Shown one piece after another: positions 43,651 through 53,147 of a stretch of DNA of 64,000 nucleotides. Positions within the stretch are counted from its first letter, which is position 1, and the number at the start of each line of letters is the position of its first letter. A program made the position numbers and the translations under genes. The notes below the pieces were generated by a model, which worked only from the letters and a program-made list of their open reading frames with translations, made no database searches and was not told the DNA's origin. The DNA comes from Paenibacillus sp. FSL K6-1330 (GTDB lineage: Bacteria; Bacillota; Bacilli; Paenibacillales; Paenibacillaceae): NCBI RefSeq assembly GCF_037976825.1, contig NZ_CP150269.1, positions 1,593,501 to 1,657,500 on the forward strand. Reading direction: 5' to 3'.

Positions 43651-44745
43651 ATGAAAAGATTATTTTGCCTCATTCTGGTTATCGTTATGATTCTCCCGGT
43701 CAGCATCGTTTCGGCAGCGGGCACGAATGAGAAAGAGACTCAGAGCAAGGTCAAGGAGACCAAGGATACAGCGGGCACAACCACTCAAGCCAAGTCGAAG
43801 AGCAAACCGATAGATCTTGTTTTTGCAGGTGACATTCTGTTGGACGGCTACGTGGGGAGTCAGATTGATAGATTCGGGAACCTATACCCATTTAAGAAGG
43901 TTGCCCCCATCTTGAAAAAAGCGGACATGGCGTTTGCCAATCTGGAGACACCGGTCTCCACTCGGGGTAAGGCTGCGGACAAAACCTTTGCTTTCCGTTC
44001 GAAGCCGGATACGCTCGAAGGCTTGGTCTATGCAGGAATCGACGGCGTAACGCTGGCTAACAACCACATTCTGGACTATGGGCAGCATGCGATGCTGGAT
44101 ACGATTACACATTTGAAGCGCCAGAAGATCGGGTACACGGGAGCCGGGCGCAATATTGACGAGGCCTTCCAGCCTTACGTTCAGAACATTGATGGGAAGA
44201 AAATTGCGGTGCTGGGCGTCAGCCGGGTCCTCTCGGGTAATTCTTGGATCGCGGGCAAGAACCATCCGGGCGCTGCTTCCGCGTACACAATGGAGCCGAT
44301 GTTAACCCATATTAAGAAATCGGCAAAAACAAACGATTATACGATCGTGTATATCCACTGGAATGAGGAATTTTCCGACTATCCGGAAGAATATGCACGC
44401 ACGATGGCGAAGAAGATGATCGATGCGGGTGCCGACATTATTATTGGTTCCCACAGCCATACGTTGATGGGCATTGAGTATTACAAGAACAAACCGATTT
44501 ATTATTCGCTGGGCAACTTCGTGTTTAATCGCTCAACACGGGGCGGTGACAATACCTTGCTGTCGATGATGGTCCATTTTGAGATCCAGGGTTCCAAGAT
44601 CACGAGCCGGATTACGCCGGTGAAAATTATTCAAGGTCAACCGAATCTGATGGACAAGAAGTACAACAAAGACATCATCGCGAAACTGAACAAACTCTCC
44701 TATAATGCAAAAATTGATGCCAACGGCAATGTCACCAAAAAATAA
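43651..44745 (+). CDS. CapA-family (poly-gamma-glutamate synthesis-like) secreted protein
   Basis: A 364-residue protein with a signal peptide (ILVIVMILPVSIVSAAG), a charged linker, then a PGA_cap calcineurin-like domain from residue about 52. Motifs seen are FAGDILLDGYVG, FANLETPVS, GVTLANNHILDYG, YIHWNEEF, ADIIIGSHSHTLMG and YYSLGNFVFN. Such proteins may be metal-dependent hydrolases linked to capsule or wall polymers. No PgsB/C-type genes are nearby, so a capsule role is not supported here. Confidence 0.9.
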   Translation: MKRLFCLILVIVMILPVSIVSAAGTNEKETQSKVKETKDTAGTTTQAKSKSKPIDLVFAGDILLDGYVGSQIDRFGNLYPFKKVAPILKKADMAFANLETPVSTRGKAADKTFAFRSKPDTLEGLVYAGIDGVTLANNHILDYGQHAMLDTITHLKRQKIGYTGAGRNIDEAFQPYVQNIDGKKIAVLGVSRVLSGNSWIAGKNHPGAASAYTMEPMLTHIKKSAKTNDYTIVYIHWNEEFSDYPEEYARTMAKKMIDAGADIIIGSHSHTLMGIEYYKNKPIYYSLGNFVFNRSTRGGDNTLLSMMVHFEIQGSKITSRITPVKIIQGQPNLMDKKYNKDIIAKLNKLSYNAKIDANGNVTKK

Positions 44746-44756
44746 AAGGAAGTTTA

Positions 44757-44798
44757 TAAACAACTGCGGCCATAACCATAGGACGCGGTTGTTTTTTT
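44757..44798 (+). terminator. terminator of the CapA-like gene
   Basis: AACAACTGCG and CGCGGTTGTT arms, followed by T7. Confidence 0.8.
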
Positions 44799-44898
44799 GT
44801 GCGCTGGGGAAGACCTTCGCAAAAAATGTCAGAAACGGTATGGATTTTTTCTCATTCTCAGCATTCGACAAAATCCGCACTTACTCCATCCAGCCAGA

Positions 44899-44970
44899 AA
44901 TTCCTGCTCCGAAAAATAAAATAAAGTTTTACAAAACATATTGTAATTCGAAATAAAATTTCAATATGAT
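44899..44970 (+). promoter_or_regulatory. promoter with palindromic operator, shared with 57335-57404
   Basis: TTGTAA (44941-44946), 18-bp spacer, TATGAT (44965-44970). The spacer holds TCGAAAT-AAA-ATTTCAA (44948-44964), a near-perfect palindrome. The block from AATTCCTGCTC (44899) down to the -10 is strongly similar to the region before the GHL10-type gene. The following leader (44971-45216) is about 245 nt. Confidence 0.6.
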
Positions 44971-45216
44971 AAGGGAAAGAAGACGGGTTAACTTCGGTCG
45001 TTGGTGGTAGCGGTGAATATGAAGCGGAAGCATACATTTTTGCAGCCCTTCCAGCTAATGACGGAATGTAACAGCGATAGCGGCAGAGTTAACTTCGTCT
45101 TAACACAGATCGGAGGTGGAATTAACAAGCTAACGTTATACTCCCGAGTAGGTCTTTCATTCACGGACAAACATCCGGGAGAAAACAAGAGTCCAAGCAC
45201 AGAGAGGGAGGAATTA

Positions 45217-48200
45217 ATGTACATGATAAAAAGCAAAAAGAGAATATCGTCGCTGCTCAGCGGAGTGATGTTTCTTTCGCTACTGCTTCCCGCAGGACAA
45301 GCTGCTGCCGACCCGGTCGCCGCTGCGTCATCGGTCATTGATATGCGGCAGATGGAGATTGGGCCAGGGGCTACATATACATGGGCGAATATGCAAAAGG
45401 GCAGTGGCGAGCAGAAGGTCCACATGGTGGAGTTTGATCCATCGCAAGGGAATCTGGAGCTTCAGCCCGGCCTCACCGATGGCAAGGTCTACGGCATGCA
45501 GGGAGTCAGCAAAATGGCATCCGATGCCGACAAGGCAGGCAACCGCGTCATCGCGGCAGTGAATGGGGATTTTTACGATATGTCCACCGGAATTCCGCTC
45601 GGATTGTTTATGGGGGGCGGGGAGTTATTAACGGATCCGCCCAGTGGCCGGAACGCCTTTGGCATTAAGCCGGACGGGACCAGCCTGTACGGCAGTCCGA
45701 AATTGACGAAAAACGTGACGATAGGCGGAGTGGTAAGCAGTCTATCATCCATCAACCGTCTCAGAGGGACGGACGCACTTGTTCTTTATACCGAAAAATT
45801 TAATGCCACCACGATGACCAATAACCTTGGAGACGAGGTGATTCTGGATATTGTGAGCGGCAGGGTCGCCAGTGGGGAGATCTTGACGATGAAGGTGGCC
45901 TCTGTTCTTAAAGATCAGGGGAATTCGCCGATTGGCCCAGGCCAGGTGGTACTATCCGCATCGGGATCACAGCGGAGCAAGCTTGCCGGACTCCAGGCAG
46001 GGGATGAAGTAAAGGCAAGTTTTGAGCTGGACAACGAGTGGAAGGATGTCACGATGGCGATTGGCGGTACGGTGATGCTGGTGCAGGATGGCGTAGTCCA
46101 GCAGCATACCGATCCGGCCGTGCATCCAAGAACGGTGGTGGGAACCAAAGCGGACGGAACCGTTGTGCTGTTCGAGGTCGATGGTCGTCAGCCCGGCTTC
46201 AGTGAAGGGCTTAACTACATCGAACTTGGCGAAATGCTGCAAGAGCTTGGTGCGGTAAACGCATTGAATCTGGATGGAGGCGGATCAGCTACCTTTGTTG
46301 CCCGCCTGCCGGGAGAAGCCACGCGCAAGGTGCTCAACTCGCCATCCGATGGCGGTGAACGCAAGACGGCCAACGGTATTTTGCTGGTGAACAAGGCGCC
46401 TGAAGGAGCACCGAATAAACTGGTCGTTGCACCTACACTGGAGAGAGTGCTGACGGGCTCCTCTACAACTTTCAAGGCGGCAGCCGTGGACCAGAACCTG
46501 CATCCGGCGAAAATGACGGAGGCTGCGGCATGGAGCGTTGACCCTGCTTATGGGAAGATCGACGCAAGCGGTACGTTTACGGCAGGGGATCAACCGGGTG
46601 TAACCGAAGTATCCGTACAATCCGGCAATCTGACCGGAACAGCCGCGTTGGAAGTCGTTAATGAGCTGACCGAGCTCAAGTTCTCGGACGCCGTGAAGAC
46701 CTTCTCTTCCGGCTCGACCGAGACGCTTAAGGTGACCGCGCTTCGAAATGGACAGGTGATTCAGGCGGATAACAGTCGTTTTGAATGGCGAACCGAAGGC
46801 GACATCGGGACGATTGACGCAAATGGAACGTTTACCGCCACGGACAAGCAGGATGTCAGCGGCAAAATCCATGTGAAATACGGAAATGTTGAAACTTCCA
46901 TTGATGTGAATGTCGGGCTTCCGCCGGTTATGCTCGAGGATTTTGAGAACGGCCTCAGCCGTTATAAACCAAGTGCCGGAGCGCAGTATAAGTCGACCAA
47001 GGTATCCATTGAAACCGATGAGACCTACATTCGCTCGGGGAATGGCGCATTGAAGCTGGAGTATGATTTTACCGGAATGACAGGCACCTCCGGCGCTTAT
47101 CTGCAGACGAATGGCACAGCGGACAATATCGAAATTCCTGGTTATCCGGAGAAGATCAGCATGTGGGTCTACGGGGACGGCAATGCGCACTGGCTCCGTG
47201 CCCAGATTCGTGACAGCAAGGGCACGATCCCGCTCGATTTTACAGATCAGACGATTGGCGTTGATTTCAAGGGATGGAAGTATCTCGAAGCGTCCGTTCC
47301 CAAAGGAAGAACCCTTCCGCTGGTGATGGACATGCCTGTTCGTTATATGGAAACCCAAGCCGCGAAAAAAGACGCCGGTGCCATCTACGTGGACGAAATT
47401 CGGGCATTGTACAGCCCGGCTAATGACGATATCGAACCGCCGATTCTGAAGAAATTCTCGCCGGCTGAGGGTGCGGAAATCAAGGTGAATACGCCGACCA
47501 TAACCGTGTATGCCGAGGATGCAGGTTATGATCCTGTCGCACACCCGGGAACCACCTTAATTGATCCGGACAAAATCCGATTCTATCTGGACGGCAGTCC
47601 GGTGCAGCACACCCTGTATCCGCCGGAAGGAAGAATCCATTACACGCCGAGCGTTCCGCTTGCCGATGGCGTTCATCAGGCGAAAGTAACCGTCCGCGAT
47701 ATGGCGGGCAACCAAACGACCAAGGAATGGAACTTCACCGTAAATACGGGCGCAGCCAAGGTGGTGTACGATACGCCGGATACGATCTATGTTGGCGGCA
47801 GTTATACGCTCGATATCGGCGGAGTGAAGACCTCCCAAATTCGCGGCGGGCATGTCGATTTCCAATTCGATCCCACCAAAGTGGAGAATCTGGAGCTCAT
47901 ACCGGGAGACAAGCTGGGTCCAACCCAGGTTAGCGGGAACATCGACGGTACAACTGGAAAGGTGAGAGTGACCTGGAAGGACATCCATACCGCATCCCTG
48001 CAGGATACGGATTGGATCGGCCAAATCCGGTATGACGTGAAAAAGAACGCCACTGGCAGCAGCATTCTATCACTCACGTCCGGGGCGGTATCCTTTGCCG
48101 ATACGGGCAATACCGAATTTTCGTTCTACGGTCTTCCGATAGAATCGCAGATCGCAACGCATTATGCGCTGAACTGGAATGAGGAAGGAACCGTACAGGG

Positions 48201-51200
48201 ATACGAAACCGTGTTTGAAGTGACCGATGCCCAAGATCAGCCTGTGGAAGGCGTTCAGATCATGGCTGACGCAGCGGCGGTGGGCAAAACAGATGCTGCG
48301 GGCATCCTGAAGACGGCGGCGCTAACATCCCAGGTGAAGACGTATACCGTGCAAGCCGTAAAGAATAATCAATATAGCCCGGCCTTGGAGTTTAAGGTTT
48401 CGCCGCTGGCTGGAAGTCCTACTCCATTCAACATCAGCGTGGGCATGGGCGAAGATCCGACCACGTCGCGGATGCTGAACTGGCACACGGACCCGGCGAC
48501 GGATGGGACCGTCGTGGAACTGGCCAAGCGGTCCGAATTTACGGATTTCGATGCGCCGAACGTCCAGAAGTTCAATGGTGCTAGCGAGCTGTACCATACC
48601 TTGGATCTCGGCACCGTTCGTGTCCATAAAGCGACGGCAGCCGGACTTGAGCCAGGCACAGAGTATGTGTACCGTGTCGGTGATGGACAAGGCCATTACA
48701 GTGCCCAAGGCTCTTTTAGCACAACGGAGCTTACGGGAGATACAACGAAATTCCTGTATTTTGCCGATTCCCAGGCATCCACAGCGAAGGAGTTCGAGCT
48801 GTGGGGGAATACGATCGACAAGGCGGCAGCCGAGCATCCGGACGCCGAATTTATGGTCCATGCCGGCGATATGGTCGACAAGGGATTCCTGAAGGAGCAG
48901 TGGAACTACTGGTTCGCTGAAGCCCAGAAGCATTTCCTGAATACGACGTTAGTGTCTGCCATCGGCAACCATGAAGTGATGGGGAATAACGAGAACGGAG
49001 ACTTCCTGGCTCACTTTAACCAGCCGGGCAATGGCTTGGACACCCTGAAGGGAACCAATTTCTCTTTTGACTACAAGAACATTCATTTTATTATGCTGAA
49101 CAGCGAATATCAGTTGGAGGATCAGAAAAAGTGGCTCCAGCAGGATCTGGCTGGCAATGACAAGGAATGGACTATCGCGATGTTCCATCGCGGGCCTTAC
49201 GGAAGCATCTATGATTCCGCTGAGGTACGCAGTCTGTGGGCGCCGGTGCTTGAGGAATCCGGTGTGGATCTCGTGTTAAACGGACATGATCATATTTATA
49301 TTCGTTCCTATCCGATGATGAACAACCAGATTGCTGCGGACGGGAGGGGCACAACCTACGTCGTAGCGGGATCGTCAGGACCTAAATTCTACTCTCACAC
49401 GGAGCGAGGCTGGCATGAGGTGGTCGACGATGAACCAACTCAGATGTATGCTTCCGTGGAAGTGGAGGGAGACGAGCTTTATTATGTAACCAAAACGGTT
49501 GACGGACGCGTCGTGGATGAGTTTACGCTGGCGAAATCGGATACGAAGCCGGAGCCGCAGCAGATTGAAGTAACGCCAAGCCAGCTGACACTAGCTGTAG
49601 GCGAGAGCCAGAAATTGCTGGCTCAAGTGAAGCCGCGCAGGGCTGAACGAACCGTTGTGTGGTCCGTATACAGTTCCGAACCGGCGAATGATGTCGTCAC
49701 CGTATCTGCAGACGGCATCGTGACGGCTCAAGGTCTGGGCAGCGCGGTCGTAAGAGCGACCAGCACGGTAGCACCGGACGTCTATGCAGATGTGAAGATT
49801 ACGGTGGACCGAATTCCGAACGGCAGCATAGAGTCGATCGCCCTAAGCGGCAAATCCGAGCTGAAGGTCGGGGACACCGATCAGACCGTCACGGAGGCGG
49901 TTTATACCGACGGCAGCCGTATCCGCTTAATCGAAGGTGTAACCTATGAGAGCAGTAAGCCAGAGATCGCCTCGATCGATGAGTTAGGCTCAGTCAGGGC
50001 ATTGGCCGAAGGGGCGACCGTGATTTCGGCAACCTACGAAGGGTTCAAGTCGGAATATGATTTGAAGGTGACCACCCGGGGCGGGGGAAATCCTGATCCG
50101 GGACCGGAGCCACCGGTAGACCCTCCGGTACAGCCGCCAGTAACACCACCGGTAACGCCGCCTGTGACACCGCCAGTAACACCACCGGTCACCCCGCCTG
50201 TGACACCGCCGTCAGGCAGCGTCACCTTATCAGCGAGCGAGCTGGCAGCTCAGCTGTCGAACGGGCAGGTTGTAATCACGATGGATGGAAGCTTTACGGA
50301 TATCACGCTGCCAGGGAATGCAGCAGACATACTTAAGGATGGTTCGATCCATATTGAAGCGAAGAATGTGGCCATAACGATCCCGGCCGAAGTGCTTCGC
50401 CAGTTGGGTGGTCTTGCATATCCTGGCCAGCTTGAGAAGAGCACGATGAAACTGAGTGCCGCCACGTTATCGGATGCGGAGATGAAGGAGCGAATCGCGC
50501 AAGCTGCCCGCGTCTCCGGGGCCAAGCTGACAGCAGTCGGAGCCATGCTGAAGTTCCGGCTTCAATTAACGACAGCGGATGGCAAAGCTTACAACTTGAC
50601 TAAATTCGATCATCCGATCACGCTGGAACTGCCGTTATCTAATGACACTAACGGCAAAAGAATAGCGATGTACTATTTGTCCGAAAATGGTGAGTTGGAG
50701 TATATAGGCGGAGTGGAAAAAGATGGCCGCATGACTTCGGGGGAGATCCGACATTTCAGCGCCTATGGTTTACTTGATTATGAGAAAACCTTTGCCGATG
50801 TGCCATCTTCATTCTGGGCTGCAGAAGTGATTGCCGATTTGGCAGCGAAGCAGCTCATCGAAGGCGTCAGCACGGAACGCTTCGCACCGGCTCAGCAAGT
50901 GACCCGGGCTGAATTTGCGGCGATGCTGGTTCGTCTGCTCGATCTTCAGGCAGAGAGCTCTGCGCCGTTTGCCGATGTAGCTTCAGGCAAATGGTACGCA
51001 GAAGCTGTGGCCGCAGCTGCCGGGTCGGGCATCGTGAATGGAATAAGCAAAGACCGTTTTGATCCGGATGCCCCGATCAAGCGTCAGGAAATGGCGGCGA
51101 TGCTGGTGCGTGCTTATGCCCACGCGATGAAACTACAGCAGGAGAACATCAGCGCGGGCAGCGATTTTGCCGATCTTGCTTCATCCCCGGACTGGGTTCG

Positions 51201-51333
51201 GGAAGCGGTAGAAACGGCGCATGCCCTCGGATTTGTTCAGGGCCGTACACCGAGCCGCTTTGAACCGGAAGGCCTGACCACGCGTGCGGAAAGCGCGCAG
51301 GTCATCTATAATCTGTTGCACAAACTGAAGTAA
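45217..51333 (+). CDS. giant SLH surface protein: phosphodiester glycosidase (NAGPA-like) plus metallophosphatase
   Basis: A 2038-residue surface protein. Signal peptide ends near GQAAA. Approximate domains: NAGPA-type phosphodiester glycosidase 61-395 (AVNGDFYD, NALNLDGGGSATFV); bacterial Ig-like 405-565; carbohydrate-binding-like 570-735 (WVYGDG.AHWLRAQ); Ig-like 738-843; cohesin-like 848-970; purple-acid-phosphatase N-domain 1074-1168; calcineurin-like phosphatase 1174-1365 (HAGDMVD, IGNHE, NGHDHIYI); two BIg2 1448-1620; a (PPVT)n linker 1625-1665; unknown domain 1668-1850; three SLH domains to the end. SLH anchors it to wall polymers. It could cleave sugar-phosphate bonds in wall or environmental polymers. 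ATG 45217, behind AGGGAGGAA, is chosen; the frame is open upstream to 45001 but without a signal peptide there. Confidence 0.88.
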   Translation: MYMIKSKKRISSLLSGVMFLSLLLPAGQAAADPVAAASSVIDMRQMEIGPGATYTWANMQKGSGEQKVHMVEFDPSQGNLELQPGLTDGKVYGMQGVSKMASDADKAGNRVIAAVNGDFYDMSTGIPLGLFMGGGELLTDPPSGRNAFGIKPDGTSLYGSPKLTKNVTIGGVVSSLSSINRLRGTDALVLYTEKFNATTMTNNLGDEVILDIVSGRVASGEILTMKVASVLKDQGNSPIGPGQVVLSASGSQRSKLAGLQAGDEVKASFELDNEWKDVTMAIGGTVMLVQDGVVQQHTDPAVHPRTVVGTKADGTVVLFEVDGRQPGFSEGLNYIELGEMLQELGAVNALNLDGGGSATFVARLPGEATRKVLNSPSDGGERKTANGILLVNKAPEGAPNKLVVAPTLERVLTGSSTTFKAAAVDQNLHPAKMTEAAAWSVDPAYGKIDASGTFTAGDQPGVTEVSVQSGNLTGTAALEVVNELTELKFSDAVKTFSSGSTETLKVTALRNGQVIQADNSRFEWRTEGDIGTIDANGTFTATDKQDVSGKIHVKYGNVETSIDVNVGLPPVMLEDFENGLSRYKPSAGAQYKSTKVSIETDETYIRSGNGALKLEYDFTGMTGTSGAYLQTNGTADNIEIPGYPEKISMWVYGDGNAHWLRAQIRDSKGTIPLDFTDQTIGVDFKGWKYLEASVPKGRTLPLVMDMPVRYMETQAAKKDAGAIYVDEIRALYSPANDDIEPPILKKFSPAEGAEIKVNTPTITVYAEDAGYDPVAHPGTTLIDPDKIRFYLDGSPVQHTLYPPEGRIHYTPSVPLADGVHQAKVTVRDMAGNQTTKEWNFTVNTGAAKVVYDTPDTIYVGGSYTLDIGGVKTSQIRGGHVDFQFDPTKVENLELIPGDKLGPTQVSGNIDGTTGKVRVTWKDIHTASLQDTDWIGQIRYDVKKNATGSSILSLTSGAVSFADTGNTEFSFYGLPIESQIATHYALNWNEEGTVQGYETVFEVTDAQDQPVEGVQIMADAAAVGKTDAAGILKTAALTSQVKTYTVQAVKNNQYSPALEFKVSPLAGSPTPFNISVGMGEDPTTSRMLNWHTDPATDGTVVELAKRSEFTDFDAPNVQKFNGASELYHTLDLGTVRVHKATAAGLEPGTEYVYRVGDGQGHYSAQGSFSTTELTGDTTKFLYFADSQASTAKEFELWGNTIDKAAAEHPDAEFMVHAGDMVDKGFLKEQWNYWFAEAQKHFLNTTLVSAIGNHEVMGNNENGDFLAHFNQPGNGLDTLKGTNFSFDYKNIHFIMLNSEYQLEDQKKWLQQDLAGNDKEWTIAMFHRGPYGSIYDSAEVRSLWAPVLEESGVDLVLNGHDHIYIRSYPMMNNQIAADGRGTTYVVAGSSGPKFYSHTERGWHEVVDDEPTQMYASVEVEGDELYYVTKTVDGRVVDEFTLAKSDTKPEPQQIEVTPSQLTLAVGESQKLLAQVKPRRAERTVVWSVYSSEPANDVVTVSADGIVTAQGLGSAVVRATSTVAPDVYADVKITVDRIPNGSIESIALSGKSELKVGDTDQTVTEAVYTDGSRIRLIEGVTYESSKPEIASIDELGSVRALAEGATVISATYEGFKSEYDLKVTTRGGGNPDPGPEPPVDPPVQPPVTPPVTPPVTPPVTPPVTPPVTPPSGSVTLSASELAAQLSNGQVVITMDGSFTDITLPGNAADILKDGSIHIEAKNVAITIPAEVLRQLGGLAYPGQLEKSTMKLSAATLSDAEMKERIAQAARVSGAKLTAVGAMLKFRLQLTTADGKAYNLTKFDHPITLELPLSNDTNGKRIAMYYLSENGELEYIGGVEKDGRMTSGEIRHFSAYGLLDYEKTFADVPSSFWAAEVIADLAAKQLIEGVSTERFAPAQQVTRAEFAAMLVRLLDLQAESSAPFADVASGKWYAEAVAAAAGSGIVNGISKDRFDPDAPIKRQEMAAMLVRAYAHAMKLQQENISAGSDFADLASSPDWVREAVETAHALGFVQGRTPSRFEPEGLTTRAESAQVIYNLLHKLK

Positions 51334-51349
51334 AGGCTAGAAGGCAGAC

Positions 51350-51405
51350 TACCGCTTCTCTTCTCCTGTAGATGATCACAGAGGAGAGAGGCGGTTTCTT
51401 TTCTT
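51350..51405 (+). terminator. terminator of the giant SLH gene
   Basis: ACCGCTTCTCTTCTCCTGT and ACAGAGGAGAGAGGCGGT pair almost fully, then TTCTTTTCTT. Confidence 0.85.
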
Positions 51406-51563
51406 AAGACTAACCGAGGGCTGTCTTTACGGCATAAACGTCAAAAGACATTTTTCTTACAGGTTAAAGAACGGTGGAAGTTCCGATATAATGATTACAT
51501 GGTCAATGGACGAATGTGAATCGAATTAATGGCTAATCTGGAAACCGGAAAGGAGGAGAGAGA

Positions 51564-51890
51564 ATAACGGAATACGCGAATACGCCGAAGCCACCTTACT
51601 ATGCCTGCATTTTTGTGTCCAAACGAACAGAGGGTAACCGGGGTTATGGGGAGATGTCCGATAAAATGGCAGAGCTCGCCGCGCAGCAGCCCGGCTATTT
51701 GGGGGTGGAGTCTGCACGGGATGAGGGCCTTGGGATCACGGTATCGTACTGGGATTCCCTGGAGGCCATTTGTTTATGGAAGGAGAATGCTGCTCATCAG
51801 GTAGCCCAGGAACGGGGCAAGAACGAGTGGTATGAAAGCTTTGGTTTACGAATTTGCAAAGTGGAGAGGGACAGCTTCTACAAGCTTTAG
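51564..51890 (+). CDS. antibiotic biosynthesis monooxygenase (ABM)-family protein with apparent ATA start
   Basis: A small ferredoxin-like-fold protein of the ABM family. It carries P-P-Y-Y-A-C-I-F-V as first strand, then RTEGNRGYGEMSDKMAELAA, QQPGYLGVESAR and GITVSYWDSLEAI. The conserved first strand lies upstream of the only ordinary start codon, GTG 51615, which would remove it. Going back, the frame has no ATG, GTG, TTG or CTG before a stop at 51534. ATA at 51564 stands 7 bp after a perfect AGGAGG (51551-51556), exactly where a start is expected, giving 108 residues. Either ATA initiates poorly, or an ATG has mutated, or there is a base error. It is followed after 36 bp by an oxidoreductase gene. 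Confidence 0.75.
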   Translation: MTEYANTPKPPYYACIFVSKRTEGNRGYGEMSDKMAELAAQQPGYLGVESARDEGLGITVSYWDSLEAICLWKENAAHQVAQERGKNEWYESFGLRICKVERDSFYKL

Positions 51891-51926
51891 GCAAGGCTAA
51901 TCCAGGAAGATGATGAGGAGGAGTAA

Positions 51927-52925
51927 ATGATGATACAGAATCCGGGCAAGATCAGATGGGGAATCATAGGGACAGGCTGGATTGCGGAGCAGTTTGCAGC
52001 CGATCTGGCGTATGTGGAGAACGCTCAGTTTGTGGCCGTGGGCTCTCGTACGGCAAGCAATGCAGGAGAGTTTGCGTCTAAATACGATATACCGCGGGCT
52101 TATGGCAGTTACGAGGAACTCGTGAAGGATCCCGATATTGACGTTGTTTACATAGCGACTCCGCATCCGCTGCACCGGGATCATGCCTTAATGTGTCTTC
52201 AGGCCGGCAAAGCCGTCCTGTGCGAGAAACCCTTTACGATTAACGGGGATGAATTGGAGGAATTAGTGGCAGCTGCACGGGAGCAAAAGCTGTTCCTGAT
52301 GGAGGCCATGTGGACGCGTTTCCTTCCCCCGATTCGGAAGGTGCGCGAATGGTTGAACGACGGACTTATCGGCGATGTTCGGCTGCTGAAGGCCGATTTT
52401 GGTTTTCGCAGCGGCTGGAATCCGCAGGGCCGTTTGCTCAATTTGGAACTTGGCGGCGGCGCGCTGCTGGATGCGGGTATTTATCCGGTGTCGTTTGCAT
52501 CCATGATTTTTGGAACCGAGCCGGAGAAGATATGGAGTACCGCGCATATCGGTGAGACGGGCGTAGATGAGCAGTTCTCGGTTATTCTATCTTATGAATC
52601 GGGCAAAACCGCTTCGTTAAACGGGGCGATCCGGCTTGGATTGACGAATGAAGCTTATATTTATGGCACCAACGGGTATATTCACATTCCGTCCTTCTTG
52701 AATGCAACATCCGCTGCGCTTTATGTAGATGGCGAGGAACCGGTGGTTGTTACAGATGACCGGCAGGAGAAAGGGTATAGCTTCGAGGCTTATGAAGTGG
52801 GGCGGTGTCTAATGGAAGGGCGGCTGGAGAGCGATGTGATGACGCTTGATGAGTCGCTTGCGATTATGAGGCTGCTGGATCAGATTCGGGGACAGTGGGG
52901 CCTGAAGTATCCTTCGGAAGGTTAA
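51927..52925 (+). CDS. Gfo/Idh/MocA-family oxidoreductase
   Basis: A 332-residue NAD(P)-dependent enzyme. The Rossmann motif is GIIGTGWIAEQF, and the catalytic CEKP motif is followed by FTINGDELEEL. The C-terminal domain begins near LLKADFGFRSGW. It resembles dimeric dihydrodiol/1,5-anhydro-fructose-type dehydrogenases, substrate unknown. GAGGAGGAG precedes the ATG pair. It probably shares a transcript with the ABM-family gene 36 bp upstream. The other family member at 13109 is clearly distinct in sequence. Confidence 0.9.
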   Translation: MMIQNPGKIRWGIIGTGWIAEQFAADLAYVENAQFVAVGSRTASNAGEFASKYDIPRAYGSYEELVKDPDIDVVYIATPHPLHRDHALMCLQAGKAVLCEKPFTINGDELEELVAAAREQKLFLMEAMWTRFLPPIRKVREWLNDGLIGDVRLLKADFGFRSGWNPQGRLLNLELGGGALLDAGIYPVSFASMIFGTEPEKIWSTAHIGETGVDEQFSVILSYESGKTASLNGAIRLGLTNEAYIYGTNGYIHIPSFLNATSAALYVDGEEPVVVTDDRQEKGYSFEAYEVGRCLMEGRLESDVMTLDESLAIMRLLDQIRGQWGLKYPSEG

Positions 52926-52943
52926 GCCGTCTGGCAAATAAGG

Positions 52944-52980
52944 GAGCAGTGCGAGAGAACATCTCGCCCTGCTTTTTTTG
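52944..52980 (+). terminator. terminator after the oxidoreductase gene
   Basis: GCAGTGCGAGA and TCTCGCCCTGC arms with a GAACA loop, followed by T7. Confidence 0.88.
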
Positions 52981-53147
52981 TTGCTGCTATAGTTAAGATG
53001 ACGTGAACAGAATTATTACGCGTTCTCAATGTCATTATTTACATAAGTTTTACGTTGGGATGACAAGCCCTTTATACCCCCTTGTTATGCTGGAGCTGTT
53101 TGACAGTCTTGCTTCACACACATCCAACATCATAAAGGAGAGAATAC

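Noticed and set aside
45001..45216. Extended N-terminus of the giant SLH protein
   Set aside because: The upstream frame is open by chance; the signal peptide starts at ATG 45217 with a good ribosome-binding site.
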